Assembly (NCBI RefSeq): GCF_003228315.1 | Contig: NZ_CP029693.1 | Location: forward strand, 5,862,501-5,926,500 | DNA length: 64,000 bases | DNA from: Pseudomonas putida | GTDB taxonomy: Bacteria > Pseudomonadota > Gammaproteobacteria > Pseudomonadales > Pseudomonadaceae | Direction: 5' to 3' | Shown here: positions 50,288 to 60,952 of the stretch, one piece after another | Layout: each line of letters starts with the position of its first letter | Numbering within the stretch: the first letter of the stretch is position 1 | The notes under the pieces: model-generated | Databases searched by the model: none | Seen by the model: the letters and a program-made list of their open reading frames with translations, nothing else | Told to the model about the DNA's origin: nothing | Position numbers and translations under genes: made by a program

Positions 50288-52060
50288 TCAGATTCCTTGT
50301 TCGCTGAGCCACAGGTTCAGGGCCGCCAGTTGCCACAGCTTGGAACCGCGCAACGGGGTCAACTGGCCTTGCGGATCGGTCAACAGGCGATCGAGCATGG
50401 CCGGGTTGAACAGACCGCGATCCTGACTCGGATCGAGCAGCAGTTCGCGCACCCAGTTAAGCGTCTCGCCCTGCAGGTGCTTGAGTCCGGGCACCGGGAA
50501 GTAACCTTTCTTGCGGTCGATCACTTCGCTGGGGATCACCAGCCGCGCGGCTTCCTTTAGCACTTGCTTGCCACCGTCCGGCAGTTTGAATTTGCCAGGC
50601 ACCCGAGCCGATAGCTCCACCAGGCGATAGTCGAGAAACGGCGTACGCGCTTCCAGGCCCCAGGCCATGGTCATGTTGTCGACGCGTTTGACCGGGTCGT
50701 CCACCAGCATCACCGTGCTGTCCAGGCGCAAGGCCTTATCCACCGCCGCATCGGCGCCAGGTTGTGCGAAATGTTCCTTCACGAAGTCGCCGGCGGCGTC
50801 ATTCGCGGTCAGCCATTTCGGCTGCACGGTGGCGGCGTAGTCGTCGTAGCTGCGGTCGAAAAACGCCTCCCGATAAGCGGCGTACGGATCGCTGGCACCG
50901 TCGACCTGCGGGTACCAGTGGTAACCGGCAAACAACTCGTCGGCACCCTGGCCGCTTTGCACCACTTTGCAGTGCTTGGCCACTTCCCGAGACAGCAGGT
51001 AGAAGGCGATGCAGTCATGGCTGACCATCGGTTCGCTCATCGCGCGGAACGCGGCGGGCAGTTGTTCGATGATCTCTTTTTCATCGATACGCAATTGATG
51101 GTGCTGCGTGCCGTAATGCTTGGCGATCAGGTCCGAGTATTGGAATTCATCGCCGCGTTCGCCGCCGGCATCCTGGAAGCCAATGGAGAAGGTCGAGAGG
51201 TTTTCCACACCGACTTCACGCAACAGTCCGACCAGCATGCTGGAATCGACGCCGCCGGACAGCAGCACACCCACATCCACTGCCGCACGCTGACGAATCG
51301 CCACCGCCTCGCGGGTGCTGTCGAGGACGCGATCGCGCCAGTCTTCCAGCGTCAGGTTCATCTCGTCGGCGCGCGGGCCGTAGGGCAGGGTCCACCAGGT
51401 TTGTTGTTCGGTGGTGCCGTCCGCCTCGATGCGCATCCAGGTCGCCGGTGGCAGCTTTTCGATGCCAGCCAGCAAGGTGCGCGGTGCGGGGACCACGGCG
51501 TGAAAACTCAGGTAGTGATTGAGCGCGACCGGATCGAGGATCGGATTGATATCACCGCCCTTGAGCAACGCCGGAAGAGACGAGGCAAAACGCAGGCGCT
51601 GGCCGGTGCGCGACAGATACAACGGCTTGACGCCGAGGCGGTCGCGGGCGATGAACAGGCGTTGGGCATCGCGATCCCAGATGGCGAACGCGAACATGCC
51701 GTTGAGTTTCGGCAGCAGCGCCTCACCCCAGGCGTGGAAGCCCTTGAGCAGCACCTCGGTGTCGCCACCGGAATAGAAGGCATAACCCAGGCTTTCCAGC
51801 TCGGTGCGCAGTTCCGGGAAGTTGTAGATCGCGCCGTTGAAGGCCAGGGAAAGACCCGATTGATGGTCGATCATCGGCTGCGCCGAGGCATCCGACAGGT
51901 CCATGATTTTCAGGCGCCGATGGCCCAGGGCAATCGGTCCCTGACTGTGGAAACCCCAGGCGTCAGGGCCGCGTGGTGCCAGGTGATGGGTGATTTGCTC
52001 AATGGCTGCAAGGTCTGCAGGTTGATGATCAAAACGTAACTCGCCAGCTAATCCGCACAT
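50288..52060 (-). CDS. asnO: N-acetylglutaminylglutamine amidotransferase AsnO
   Basis: A 590-residue asparagine-synthetase-type amidotransferase. The mature glutaminase nucleophile is Cys2 in MCGLAGELRF; SLAFNGAIYNFPELR is a glutaminase signature, and the synthetase domain has the PPi loop VLLSGGVDSSMLVGLL. It amidates the C-terminus of N-acetylglutaminylglutamine. Gene order asnO-ngg-peptidase is that of the known NAGGN cluster. The ATG at 52060 is fixed by the Cys2 requirement and AAGGA upstream; a longer frame to 52111 is excluded. Confidence 0.93.
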   Translation of the reverse strand: MCGLAGELRFDHQPADLAAIEQITHHLAPRGPDAWGFHSQGPIALGHRRLKIMDLSDASAQPMIDHQSGLSLAFNGAIYNFPELRTELESLGYAFYSGGDTEVLLKGFHAWGEALLPKLNGMFAFAIWDRDAQRLFIARDRLGVKPLYLSRTGQRLRFASSLPALLKGGDINPILDPVALNHYLSFHAVVPAPRTLLAGIEKLPPATWMRIEADGTTEQQTWWTLPYGPRADEMNLTLEDWRDRVLDSTREAVAIRQRAAVDVGVLLSGGVDSSMLVGLLREVGVENLSTFSIGFQDAGGERGDEFQYSDLIAKHYGTQHHQLRIDEKEIIEQLPAAFRAMSEPMVSHDCIAFYLLSREVAKHCKVVQSGQGADELFAGYHWYPQVDGASDPYAAYREAFFDRSYDDYAATVQPKWLTANDAAGDFVKEHFAQPGADAAVDKALRLDSTVMLVDDPVKRVDNMTMAWGLEARTPFLDYRLVELSARVPGKFKLPDGGKQVLKEAARLVIPSEVIDRKKGYFPVPGLKHLQGETLNWVRELLLDPSQDRGLFNPAMLDRLLTDPQGQLTPLRGSKLWQLAALNLWLSEQGI

Positions 52061-52356
52061 AAATTCCTTACCGGTTTTTCCGTTGGGGAGGGTCAATCGA
52101 TACCCGGCCAAAATGGCGGGTACTCAGAAACTGACCCGCCTCGGTAACCGGAGTTTTAGACCGATCGGTTATAAGCAACGGCGCAAGGGTAAATGGCGGG
52201 CGTGGCACAGGTGCGCAGTGCGAGGGCGGTAGTTAATCGTGGGATGCATGGGAGTAGTTGCTTGGATGGGCTCCGGTTGCACCCGGTATTCGAATTATTC
52301 ATGACCGGCCCGGCTTCATAGACTGAGCACTTCTCAACGCAATAAGGATATTGCTC
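52061..52356. other. Divergent region between asnO and the NEL-LRR gene
   Basis: About 296 bp with no gene. It contains the palindrome ACCGATCGGT (52160-52169). AAGGATATTG serves the start of the large gene. Osmotic control of asnO would be expected to act here, but I see no assigned site. Confidence 0.45.
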
Positions 52357-55300
52357 ATGCTCCCCCAAACGCCCAAGCCCATCCCGGCGACAGCGCCAAT
52401 TTCAGCTGCACAACACCTCGAAGTTCTGCTGGAGCACACCGGTGATCTGGACAAGGCAGAAGCACTGAAAGCGTCTATTCCACAGTGGTTGGCGACTACG
52501 GACCTGAAAGTGGTACAGGCGCTGAACATCACGTTCCAGCAATTATTCATGGCTCAAGACAAGGCTCGAGTGGCGCTCGAAAAGCTCAAGCCGCTGGATG
52601 AATTCTGTAAAGAGCAACTGACCGTCTTTCTCAAGGGTAAATGGACCGTCGGTTTCGATGTCGAGCGCGACACACTGGAGATCACTACAAGAAAGTATTC
52701 ATCGACCGGACTTTTGCCGTTAGGCGTTCTGGCTGAAGAGACCACCCACTCACGCAGCCTGCTTCAGGCAGCCATGGAAAATTTCACGGCAGAGGAAGCT
52801 AACGGCGGCGTACCTCCAGTGGACGCAGTAATACGCATTGACGCAAAGATTCAGTCAGGGACTGAAATACCACCGGAAAAATTCGCAAAACACTGTCGCG
52901 ACCTCGATTTGGGGGCCAGGTATCAACGTCATATCAGTCAGGCCCTGGCATTGCCGGCCAAACCCGCAAAGGGGGGACTTGTCGACAACAAGGCCAGCGC
53001 TGCCGACATCCGACGATTGAAGGTGCTGGACATGCTGGTGGCCCTTCACATGGCTCATCTGAAAAAGGACATCACGCCCGCCGTTTATACGATGCTGCTC
53101 AGTGTGATCGAACAGGATGTTCCAGCGGCCCAGACCAGGAATGCCTTGTTCGATGGCGGGCCGGTGCTTTGGCAAGGTCTGATGATCGATGACGCCTGCC
53201 TCTGTGGCGCACTGGTGTTTACCAAGGTATCCATCGATACCCGGCCGAAAGCCCGGTGCGTGGTTTACATGCCGAACGAGCCTCGGCGACCGCTTTTCGA
53301 ATACGCCTCGCTGGATGATTTCAAGGCCTATCTCACCCTCCATCTGCAAAGCACAAGCTACAGAAAAACCTTCGCCGAGCAGTATCTGCATGGCCACGAT
53401 AAAACCGATTTCTTCACGCGCTTTGATAGTGGCAAGACCCTGGGGGTGCTGGCTGCCGGTCCGGCCGACACCTGCGTTGCCGATTTTCTCTTCAGCGCTT
53501 TTGTCAGCACGATTCAAGAAGACGCGCGGATCCTGGCTGTCCCGACCGAAGAGGTCGATGAGCAACAACGGGAAAAAACCCTTCAGGTGTTGTTGAGTGG
53601 GGGGCTTTTGCTGTTAAACGCCGCCTCGTTTTTCGTCCCTGCCATTGGCCAATTGATGTTGCTGACAGCTGTCGTCGACATCGTCAGCGAGGTCTACGAG
53701 GGTGTGGTCGACTGGACACACGGCGAGCGAACCGAGGCGTTGTCCCACTTGTTGAACGTGGTGGAAAACCTTGCGCAAATGGCGGCGTTTGCGGCAGGCA
53801 GCAAGATTATTTCGACAGCCATCAGCACAAGGGTGAAAGAGCAGCAGGCATTCTTCGACGGTCTCGAGGCCGTCACTCGTACGGATGGCAAAACAAGATT
53901 ATGGAAACCCGACCTCGAACCCTATAAGCAAATCACGACGTTGCCGGCTGATTTGCAACCCGATTCGCAAGGGCTTTACCAGCATGCAGGTCAGACCTCG
54001 ATCGTCATGGAGGGCGCGCCCTATCGTGTCATGCGCAAAGGCGCGGGGACGCCATGGATCATTAACCATCCTGTTCGTGGCGAAGCGTTCCAGCCTGCCG
54101 TCGAACGAAACGTGGAGGGCGGCTGGAAGCATGTCCATGAACACGCGCATGAGTGGCACAGTGGTGCTTATGCGTTGGAGCGTACGAATCCGCTCCTGAG
54201 TGAGCTCGGCAGTGATCTGGAGAAGATTGCCGACATCACCGACATCACGCCTGACAAGTTGCACTGGCTCGACGAAAGCAACCTCAAGTTACCGGCGCGA
54301 CTGAATGACTGCGTCGAACGCTTCAAAATCGACCGGCGCATCACCGCGATGGTTGCGGCGATGGAGCGGGGAGAGACAGTAAACACGGATTTTGTCCAGG
54401 AACAACTGCATTCGCTGCCGGGGTTGCCCGGCTGGCCGACGGAGCGTTTTATCGCAGTAGTCGACAAGGAAGAGGCGATCGTTTCACTGTTTCCGGAAAC
54501 GGCACCGATAGAAGACGAGGTCAACTGTGTGCATGTATCCGAGGCACAGCTTGAAGCAGGGCAACTGCTTGATACGGTCATCGGTGGTCTCAAGCCCAAC
54601 GAGGTCGAGGACCTGATCGGCAGTACGATCACTGAGTCCAAATCGCAGCGGTTGGCAAAGAAGATCGCCACCAGTCTCAAGAGTAATCGCCGGCCATTAT
54701 TTGAGTGGCTCTATAAAACTCATGATGGCACCGCCATCGGTGACCTGGCCGCACTGCGCGAACACGCCGCTGGCCTGCCCACCCGCGTCTGCGAGGAGTT
54801 GTTGGCTAACGCTTCGGGCAGGGATCGCAGCTTTCTGCATGATCGCAAGATCCTTGGATCGGATCTCGCCCGGCAAGTCAGGGAAGCGCAGGCCACATTA
54901 CGGCAAGATCGTGCGCTCACGGGGCTGCACCTGCCGCAACTGGCCAATGCTGACAGCGACAGACTGACGCTCGGATTGATGGACAGGGTGCAAGGCTGGA
55001 GTGACGGCTATCGACTTGAACTGCGACAGGGGTCAGAGACCGGTGCCTTGCTGGACAGCGTGGGTGAGGCTGATGCGCAGTCGCGAGCGGTCATCGTGAA
55101 AATGACCACCGGCTATAAGGTCACCCATCGCACAGGCAACGTATCTTCCACGCTGACGAGCGAAACGCTGCTTGAGGCGATACTGGATGCATTGACTTCC
55201 ACTCAGCGCACCCAAATGGGACTCACTGGAGAAGATGCGCTAGATGTCCCGATGCTGCGATCGAGGCTGGTCAAGGCTGCCGCTGGCGATCCGGCTCACG

Positions 55301-57180
55301 TCGCGCGAGTGTTGCAGGGCGAGCGCCTGGTGACACCGAAACACCTTATGGCCTGTATACAGGCGGATAGCCCTGCCACAGGCTCTTATTCAAGGGGCCT
55401 GATTCGTAAAGTCAGAAAACTTTATCCACTGCTTACTGAAACCCAGGTTTCGGCGTTTCTCGACGGGGCCGGCAGCACCCTGATGCAGCGGGTGAATCGA
55501 ATCCGGGAGCTTGAGCAACAACTGAAAAAGCTGCGTCAGTTGCTGCATGCCTGGCGCGATGACACCGTGCAAATGGCCACAGTGCCGGGGCGTATCAGCG
55601 ATGTGCGCAGCAACCGTCGTCAGGTGGCCAGTGCCATTGAAAACAGCTGGCGTCGGGTCGAGCCGACACGCCTGCCGCATGATCAGCCATTCACCACGCT
55701 CAAGCTGGAGCGCAACCCGGCGGGACCGTTGCCAGCACTGACCGAACAGGATGTCGCCCATGTCCGTCATCTCTCGATCAAGGACATGGACGCGGGTGAT
55801 GAACTGGCTTACTTCCTCAGGCCCTTCAAAGGATTGACCCGGCTGGAACTGGACGGGAACAAACTCACGCGCTTGCCCGAAGCGCTTTCGTACATGCCCA
55901 ACCTTGAGCACCTGAGCCTGAACGATAATCAGCTGGTGCTGACCCAACATACGCTGCGCAAGCTGGCGGACATGCGTGAATTGCGAACCTTGTCGCTCAG
56001 TGGCAATCGCTTGGGGGCGACGGTTGATGTCAGCAAGATGTTTGATCTGCAAGGTCTGTTTCTGAGAGATACACACGCAACCGAGTTGCCGTTGGGGCTC
56101 AGTCGCTTGCCGTACCTGGACATGGTGGATCTGCGGGGCAACGAAATTGCGAATCTGCCCGACTGGCTGTTCACGATGCCGCGACGATTTTCCGAGTCGA
56201 TCAATCTGCGGCATAACCCGTTGTCCACGCAGAGCGCGGCGAAATTGAAGGCTTATCGTGACACCACAGGCCTGGGGATGGGCTACCACGAAAATGATGC
56301 GGCGGTGATCAATGAGCAAATGGCCAGGGACCTGTGGATGCCTGACTCGCGAGAACAAGGCTATACCAGTCGCAACCAGGCATGGATCGCATTGAAGAAC
56401 GAACCCGCTTCGGATGGTTTCTTCAGATTATTGGCAGAAGCAGGAAGCACGGCCGATAGTCGCTATGTGCGCGAAGACATGACTCGACGGGTCTGGAGCG
56501 TCATCGAGGCAACCGGGAAGGATTCGGCATTGCGCGAGCAATTGCTGTCGATGGCGGTGAAATCCAACTGCGCTGATTCTGCGGCGACGATCTTCAGCAA
56601 TCTTGAAGTGGCCGTCGAAATCGACAAGGTGATTCGAGAGTCAGCCAATGCTCAGGATCGGGCTGCCCGCTTGCTCGGGTTGGGGCGCAGCCTGTTCAAG
56701 CTGGACTACCTCGCCAGGATCGCCCAGGAGCATATCAAGAACGAACCCAGGCTTGATCCGGTCGAGGTGGAACTGGCCTATCGCACCGGGCTGGCCGAAA
56801 GACTCGACCTGATCGGGCAGCCACGGCACATGCGATATGCATCACTCAGTGGCGTGAAATCCTCAGACCTGGACACCGCCTACGGCAGAGTCCTCGCAGC
56901 ACAGCACTCCCCCGAACTGTTGAAGTATCTGAGTGGGCGCACGTTTTGGGTCGACTTTATGCGCGAGCACCATGGTAAGCAGTTTGCCGACCTTGCCGAG
57001 CCCTTTCACCAGCGCATGGAAACGGCCTTCGATGACCAGGCGAAGCTAGGTGATCAGTATCGCCAGCAGGTAGACGGCATCATGGATGAAATGCAAAAGG
57101 CGCAGACCGACTTGTTGGAGCGTTTGACCCAGGCGGCCATGAGGGCCGAAGAGTCAAACAGCTGCTTCGCTCTGGATTGA
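52357..57180 (+). CDS. Toxin/effector-like protein with LRRs and NEL-type E3 ubiquitin ligase domain
   Basis: A 1607-residue protein. The first part resembles the DUF6543 (dermonecrotic toxin-like) domain common in P. fluorescens; a hydrophobic hairpin lies near residues 410-450 (LLSGGLLLLNAASFFVPAIG). Leucine-rich repeats occupy about 1135-1285 (LTRLELDGNKLTRLPEALSY, LRTLSLSGNRLG). The C-terminus resembles the IpaH/SspH/SlrP NEL domain: a CxD motif in KSNCADSAATIFSNLE places the likely thioester cysteine at Cys1405, and ELAYRTGLAERLDLIGQPRH then MRYASLSGVKSSDLDTAYGR follow the NEL order. No signal peptide; the route of export is unknown. The start at 52357 is 9 bp past AAGGA; a TTG at 52351 is less likely. 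No T3SS genes occur here. Confidence 0.8.
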   Translation: MLPQTPKPIPATAPISAAQHLEVLLEHTGDLDKAEALKASIPQWLATTDLKVVQALNITFQQLFMAQDKARVALEKLKPLDEFCKEQLTVFLKGKWTVGFDVERDTLEITTRKYSSTGLLPLGVLAEETTHSRSLLQAAMENFTAEEANGGVPPVDAVIRIDAKIQSGTEIPPEKFAKHCRDLDLGARYQRHISQALALPAKPAKGGLVDNKASAADIRRLKVLDMLVALHMAHLKKDITPAVYTMLLSVIEQDVPAAQTRNALFDGGPVLWQGLMIDDACLCGALVFTKVSIDTRPKARCVVYMPNEPRRPLFEYASLDDFKAYLTLHLQSTSYRKTFAEQYLHGHDKTDFFTRFDSGKTLGVLAAGPADTCVADFLFSAFVSTIQEDARILAVPTEEVDEQQREKTLQVLLSGGLLLLNAASFFVPAIGQLMLLTAVVDIVSEVYEGVVDWTHGERTEALSHLLNVVENLAQMAAFAAGSKIISTAISTRVKEQQAFFDGLEAVTRTDGKTRLWKPDLEPYKQITTLPADLQPDSQGLYQHAGQTSIVMEGAPYRVMRKGAGTPWIINHPVRGEAFQPAVERNVEGGWKHVHEHAHEWHSGAYALERTNPLLSELGSDLEKIADITDITPDKLHWLDESNLKLPARLNDCVERFKIDRRITAMVAAMERGETVNTDFVQEQLHSLPGLPGWPTERFIAVVDKEEAIVSLFPETAPIEDEVNCVHVSEAQLEAGQLLDTVIGGLKPNEVEDLIGSTITESKSQRLAKKIATSLKSNRRPLFEWLYKTHDGTAIGDLAALREHAAGLPTRVCEELLANASGRDRSFLHDRKILGSDLARQVREAQATLRQDRALTGLHLPQLANADSDRLTLGLMDRVQGWSDGYRLELRQGSETGALLDSVGEADAQSRAVIVKMTTGYKVTHRTGNVSSTLTSETLLEAILDALTSTQRTQMGLTGEDALDVPMLRSRLVKAAAGDPAHVARVLQGERLVTPKHLMACIQADSPATGSYSRGLIRKVRKLYPLLTETQVSAFLDGAGSTLMQRVNRIRELEQQLKKLRQLLHAWRDDTVQMATVPGRISDVRSNRRQVASAIENSWRRVEPTRLPHDQPFTTLKLERNPAGPLPALTEQDVAHVRHLSIKDMDAGDELAYFLRPFKGLTRLELDGNKLTRLPEALSYMPNLEHLSLNDNQLVLTQHTLRKLADMRELRTLSLSGNRLGATVDVSKMFDLQGLFLRDTHATELPLGLSRLPYLDMVDLRGNEIANLPDWLFTMPRRFSESINLRHNPLSTQSAAKLKAYRDTTGLGMGYHENDAAVINEQMARDLWMPDSREQGYTSRNQAWIALKNEPASDGFFRLLAEAGSTADSRYVREDMTRRVWSVIEATGKDSALREQLLSMAVKSNCADSAATIFSNLEVAVEIDKVIRESANAQDRAARLLGLGRSLFKLDYLARIAQEHIKNEPRLDPVEVELAYRTGLAERLDLIGQPRHMRYASLSGVKSSDLDTAYGRVLAAQHSPELLKYLSGRTFWVDFMREHHGKQFADLAEPFHQRMETAFDDQAKLGDQYRQQVDGIMDEMQKAQTDLLERLTQAAMRAEESNSCFALD

Positions 57181-57183
57181 GTC

Positions 57184-59166
57184 TCAGGCCTTGCCGCGGA
57201 TCACGCGACGCAAGACAAAGCGATTCGGGTGACAGGCCTCTGCCACCGCTCTTGGCAATGGCAGCGGTTCGTTGTCCAGCCAGGCGGCGAGCAATTCACC
57301 CGACAACGGTGCCGTGATCAGTCCTCGTGAACCGTGGCCGCTGTTGACATACAAGCCGTCCAGCCATGGACAAGGGATGTCCGGCGTTTGCCGGGCATCC
57401 TTGCCCAAGGCGCTATAGGCATCGACGAATGCCGGGCTGTCGGCCAGGGGGCCGACAATCGGCAGGTAATCGGGGCTGGTGCAGCGAAATGCGGCGCGTC
57501 CTTCCAGTGTTTCAGGTGCCAGGGTGTCCGTGCCGAGTCGAGCCACTAGATCCAATGAGATTTCTTCGAGCATCTGCAGGTTGCCTGCATGCTCGGCCGC
57601 CGTGGGGGTCAGATCGTCGTTGTTGAAATCGAAACTGGCACCCAGCGTGTGTTCACCCAATCGTGCCGGGGCAACATACCCCTCGGCGCAGACCACGGTG
57701 CTCAAACATTGACTGTCGGGTGTCTGGGGCAGGCGAGTAATCTGCCCTCGAATGCGCTTGAGCGGCAACTCGCTGCTGTAGGAAAAACGCTTGATCTCGG
57801 CAGCACCGGCCAGCACCACCACAGGCGCATCGGCCAGTAACCTGTCGCTATCCCATGCTTGCCATCGCCCATCCGCACGGCGCAGTTCCACTACCTCATG
57901 GTGCGTCAGCAATTGAATGTTCGATTGTGCGGCTTGCCATTGGCACAGGGCAGGGGGATGCACCCAACCGCCTTCGGGGTAAAACAGGCCACCCGATGGC
58001 AGCGCGATACCGGCGCGAGCTTCGGCGTGCGCCTGATCGAGCGTGTGCAGCAAGTCTTCGGGAAATGCCGCTGCCAATTGCGCCTGGCGTTCGGCTTCCT
58101 TGTCATTGAAGGCCAGTTGCAGGACCCCGCAACCATCCCAATCCACGCCTCTGTGCAAATGCTCAAGCAGGCGTCGGGTGTAACCGAATCCACTGACAAT
58201 CAGCTGCGACAATGCCGTGCCATGGGCCGATAGCTTGAGGTAAAGCACGCCTTGAGGATTGCCCGAGGCTTCCTGCGCCAGTGCGGCGTGACGCTCCAGC
58301 AAGCTGACCTGCCAGCCCCGTGCCGCGAGGCTGGCAGCCGTTGCGCAACCGGCCAGCCCGGCGCCGATCACCAGTGCACGGCGCTCGTCGGTCAACGAGG
58401 TCGGTCGCGCAAACCACGGTTTGGTCACGGCTGGCTTCGGGGCTTCTTCCGGCCAGCCGATGAACGCGCCGCGCAGGATTTCCCATTTGTGGCCAATGCC
58501 CGGTGTGCGCTTCATCTTGAAACCGGCGGCGTTGAGCAAGCGCCGGACCCAACCGGTACTGGTGAAGGTGCTGATGGTCGATCCGGGGGCTGCCAGCCTG
58601 GCCAGTTCGGCAAACAGCTCGGCGGTCCACATATCCGGGTTTTTCGCCGGGGCGAAGCCGTCGAGAAACCAGGCGTCGATTTGCGCATCCAGTTGCGGTA
58701 GCTGTTCCAGGGCATCGCCGATCAGCAGGGTGAGGGTGACGCGCCCGCTATCGAGCACCAGGCGCTGAAAGCCTTGATGGATGGCCACGTACTGCGCCAG
58801 CAGCTGATCGGCAAACAGCTTGAGTTCCGGCCACAACGCCAGCGCCCGCTGCAGGTCCGGCAGACTCAACGGGTATTTCTCGACGCTGACAAAATGCAGG
58901 CGCGCACCGGCCACTGCGTGCAGCTCGAACAACTGCCAGGCACAGAGAAAATTCAGCCCGGTGCCGAAACCGGTCTCGCCAATCACCAGCCGTCCACCCA
59001 CCGGCAACGCGGCGAAGCGCTCACGCAGTGCGTTCTGTTCAAGGAAGACGTAGCGGGTTTCGTCGAGTCCGGACAGGTCGGAGAAGTACACATCATCGAA
59101 CACCCGCGAGCGCGGGAGGCCTTGGTCGTCCCAGTCGAGCTGGGCGTGGGGTGCTACAGGTTTCAT
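57184..59166 (-). CDS. mnmC: tRNA 5-methylaminomethyl-2-thiouridine biosynthesis bifunctional protein MnmC
   Basis: A 660-residue fusion. Residues about 1-240 are the SAM methyltransferase (VIGETGFGTGLNFLCAW, DGFAPAKNPDMW); from about 260 the FAD oxidase follows (LVIGAGLAGCATAASLAARG, and the C-terminal VNSGHGSRGLITAPLSGELL). It completes mnm5s2U34 in Lys, Glu, Gln, Leu and Arg tRNAs: the oxidase half removes the carboxymethyl group and the methyltransferase half methylates the amine. Length and domain order match E. coli. Confidence 0.95.
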   Translation of the reverse strand: MKPVAPHAQLDWDDQGLPRSRVFDDVYFSDLSGLDETRYVFLEQNALRERFAALPVGGRLVIGETGFGTGLNFLCAWQLFELHAVAGARLHFVSVEKYPLSLPDLQRALALWPELKLFADQLLAQYVAIHQGFQRLVLDSGRVTLTLLIGDALEQLPQLDAQIDAWFLDGFAPAKNPDMWTAELFAELARLAAPGSTISTFTSTGWVRRLLNAAGFKMKRTPGIGHKWEILRGAFIGWPEEAPKPAVTKPWFARPTSLTDERRALVIGAGLAGCATAASLAARGWQVSLLERHAALAQEASGNPQGVLYLKLSAHGTALSQLIVSGFGYTRRLLEHLHRGVDWDGCGVLQLAFNDKEAERQAQLAAAFPEDLLHTLDQAHAEARAGIALPSGGLFYPEGGWVHPPALCQWQAAQSNIQLLTHHEVVELRRADGRWQAWDSDRLLADAPVVVLAGAAEIKRFSYSSELPLKRIRGQITRLPQTPDSQCLSTVVCAEGYVAPARLGEHTLGASFDFNNDDLTPTAAEHAGNLQMLEEISLDLVARLGTDTLAPETLEGRAAFRCTSPDYLPIVGPLADSPAFVDAYSALGKDARQTPDIPCPWLDGLYVNSGHGSRGLITAPLSGELLAAWLDNEPLPLPRAVAEACHPNRFVLRRVIRGKA

Positions 59167-59326
59167 GGCGGGCTCGGCATTGGCAAGGCGGCCATTCTAG
59201 CCGATCACGGGCCAGGTGCTTGATCCATGGCAACCTGTGTAAGGGCCCAGCCAATGAAAATGGGATTTCTCCCACACAGGAGAGGTCAATCCGCTAGTCT
59301 TGCTCAGATCTGGAAGGGAGCCATTC

Positions 59327-60850
59327 ATGTTCGAATCCGCCGAAATCGATCACAGCATCGACAAAGAAACCTACGAAGCCGAAGTGCCGGCTCTGCGCGA
59401 AGCCTTGCTTGAAGCGCAGTTCGACCTTCAGCAGCAGAAACGCTTCCCGGTGATCATCCTGATCAATGGCATCGAAGGGGCTGGCAAGGGCGAGACGGTC
59501 AAGCTGCTCAACGAATGGATGGACCCGCGGCTGATCGAAGTCCGTACCTTCGATCAGCAAACCGATGAAGAGTTGGCCCGACCGCCGGCCTGGCGCTATT
59601 GGCGATTGCTGCCTGCCACGGGCCGCATGGGGATTTTCTTTGGCAACTGGTACAGCCAGATGCTGCAGGCCCGGGTCCACGGCGAGATCAAGGACCCTCG
59701 GCTCGATCAGGCCATCAATGGTGCCGAGCGCCTGGAAAAGATGTTGTGCGATGAAGGCGCGCTGATCTTCAAATTCTGGTTCCACCTCTCCAAAAAACAG
59801 ATGAAGGCGCGTCTCAAGGCCCTGGCCGACGACCCGTTGCACAGCTGGCGCATCAGCCCGCTGGACTGGCAGCAATCGGAAACCTACGACAGGTTCGTGA
59901 AGTACGGCGAGCGCGTTCTGCGCCGTACCAGTCGCGACTATGCGCCGTGGCATGTCATCGCCGGCCTGGATCCGCATTATCGCAGCCTGGTGGTGGGCAA
60001 GATTCTGCTCGAGGGTCTGCAAAACGCCCTGAAACGGCCACAGATCCACCCGGAAAAAGTCAGCGCCGCGCCGGTGTTCCCCAGCGTCGATCAAATCAAT
60101 CTGCTGGATAGCCTCGATCTGACCTTGCATCTGGACAAGGACGACTACGAGGAACAGTTGATTACCGAACAGGCCCGCTTCTCCGGGTTGATGCGCGACA
60201 AACGCATGCGCCGTCATGCCTTGGTGGCGGTGTTCGAGGGCAACGACGCGGCGGGCAAGGGCGGAGCGATCCGTCGGGTGGCGGCGGCACTGGACCCGCG
60301 CCAATACAGCATTGTGCCGATTGCCGCGCCGACCGAAGAGGAGCGGGCGCAGCCGTACCTCTGGCGCTTCTGGCGGCACCTCCCGGCGCGGGGCAAGTTC
60401 ACCGTGTTTGACCGCTCCTGGTACGGCCGGGTGCTGGTGGAGCGCATCGAAGGATTCTGCAGCCCGGCAGACTGGTTGCGCGCCTACAGTGAAATCAACG
60501 ACTTCGAAGAGCAGCTCGCCGACGCCGGCGTCATCGTGGTCAAGTTCTGGCTGGCCATCGACAAGCAGACGCAGCTGGAACGTTTCCAGGCGCGCGAAGA
60601 AATTCCTTTTAAACGCTTCAAGATCACCGAGGACGACTGGCGCAATCGCGACAAGTGGGATGACTATCGCGCCGCTGTTGGCGACATGGTCGACCGCACC
60701 AGTACCGAAGTCTCGCCTTGGACGCTGGTGGAGGCCAACGACAAGCGTTGGGCGCGGGTCAAGGTCTTGCGCACGATCAATAAGGCGCTTGAGCAAGCCT
60801 TCGAACGGTCCGACCGGCATGCGCGCAAGGAGAAGAAAGACAAGGACTGA
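59327..60850 (+). CDS. pap: Polyphosphate:AMP phosphotransferase
   Basis: A 507-residue enzyme with two tandem PPK2 domains. The N-terminal copy has Walker A INGIEGAGKGETVKL, the C-terminal one EGNDAAGKGGAIRR with the lid motif RPYLWRFWRHLP-like AQPYLWRFWRHL and DRSWYGRVLVERIEGF. It makes ADP from AMP and polyphosphate (class II PPK2, fused). GGGAG precedes the ATG at 59327. A thiolase gene follows about 100 bp later and is probably independent. Confidence 0.93.
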   Translation: MFESAEIDHSIDKETYEAEVPALREALLEAQFDLQQQKRFPVIILINGIEGAGKGETVKLLNEWMDPRLIEVRTFDQQTDEELARPPAWRYWRLLPATGRMGIFFGNWYSQMLQARVHGEIKDPRLDQAINGAERLEKMLCDEGALIFKFWFHLSKKQMKARLKALADDPLHSWRISPLDWQQSETYDRFVKYGERVLRRTSRDYAPWHVIAGLDPHYRSLVVGKILLEGLQNALKRPQIHPEKVSAAPVFPSVDQINLLDSLDLTLHLDKDDYEEQLITEQARFSGLMRDKRMRRHALVAVFEGNDAAGKGGAIRRVAAALDPRQYSIVPIAAPTEEERAQPYLWRFWRHLPARGKFTVFDRSWYGRVLVERIEGFCSPADWLRAYSEINDFEEQLADAGVIVVKFWLAIDKQTQLERFQAREEIPFKRFKITEDDWRNRDKWDDYRAAVGDMVDRTSTEVSPWTLVEANDKRWARVKVLRTINKALEQAFERSDRHARKEKKDKD

Positions 60851-60952
60851 GTCGATGGCTGCGCATACGCGAGGTGAATGATTGTCGCGGTCGGTAATTG
60901 GGTGCGCTTATGCTCGATGCACTCTCAACCGATAACAACAATGAGGTATGCC

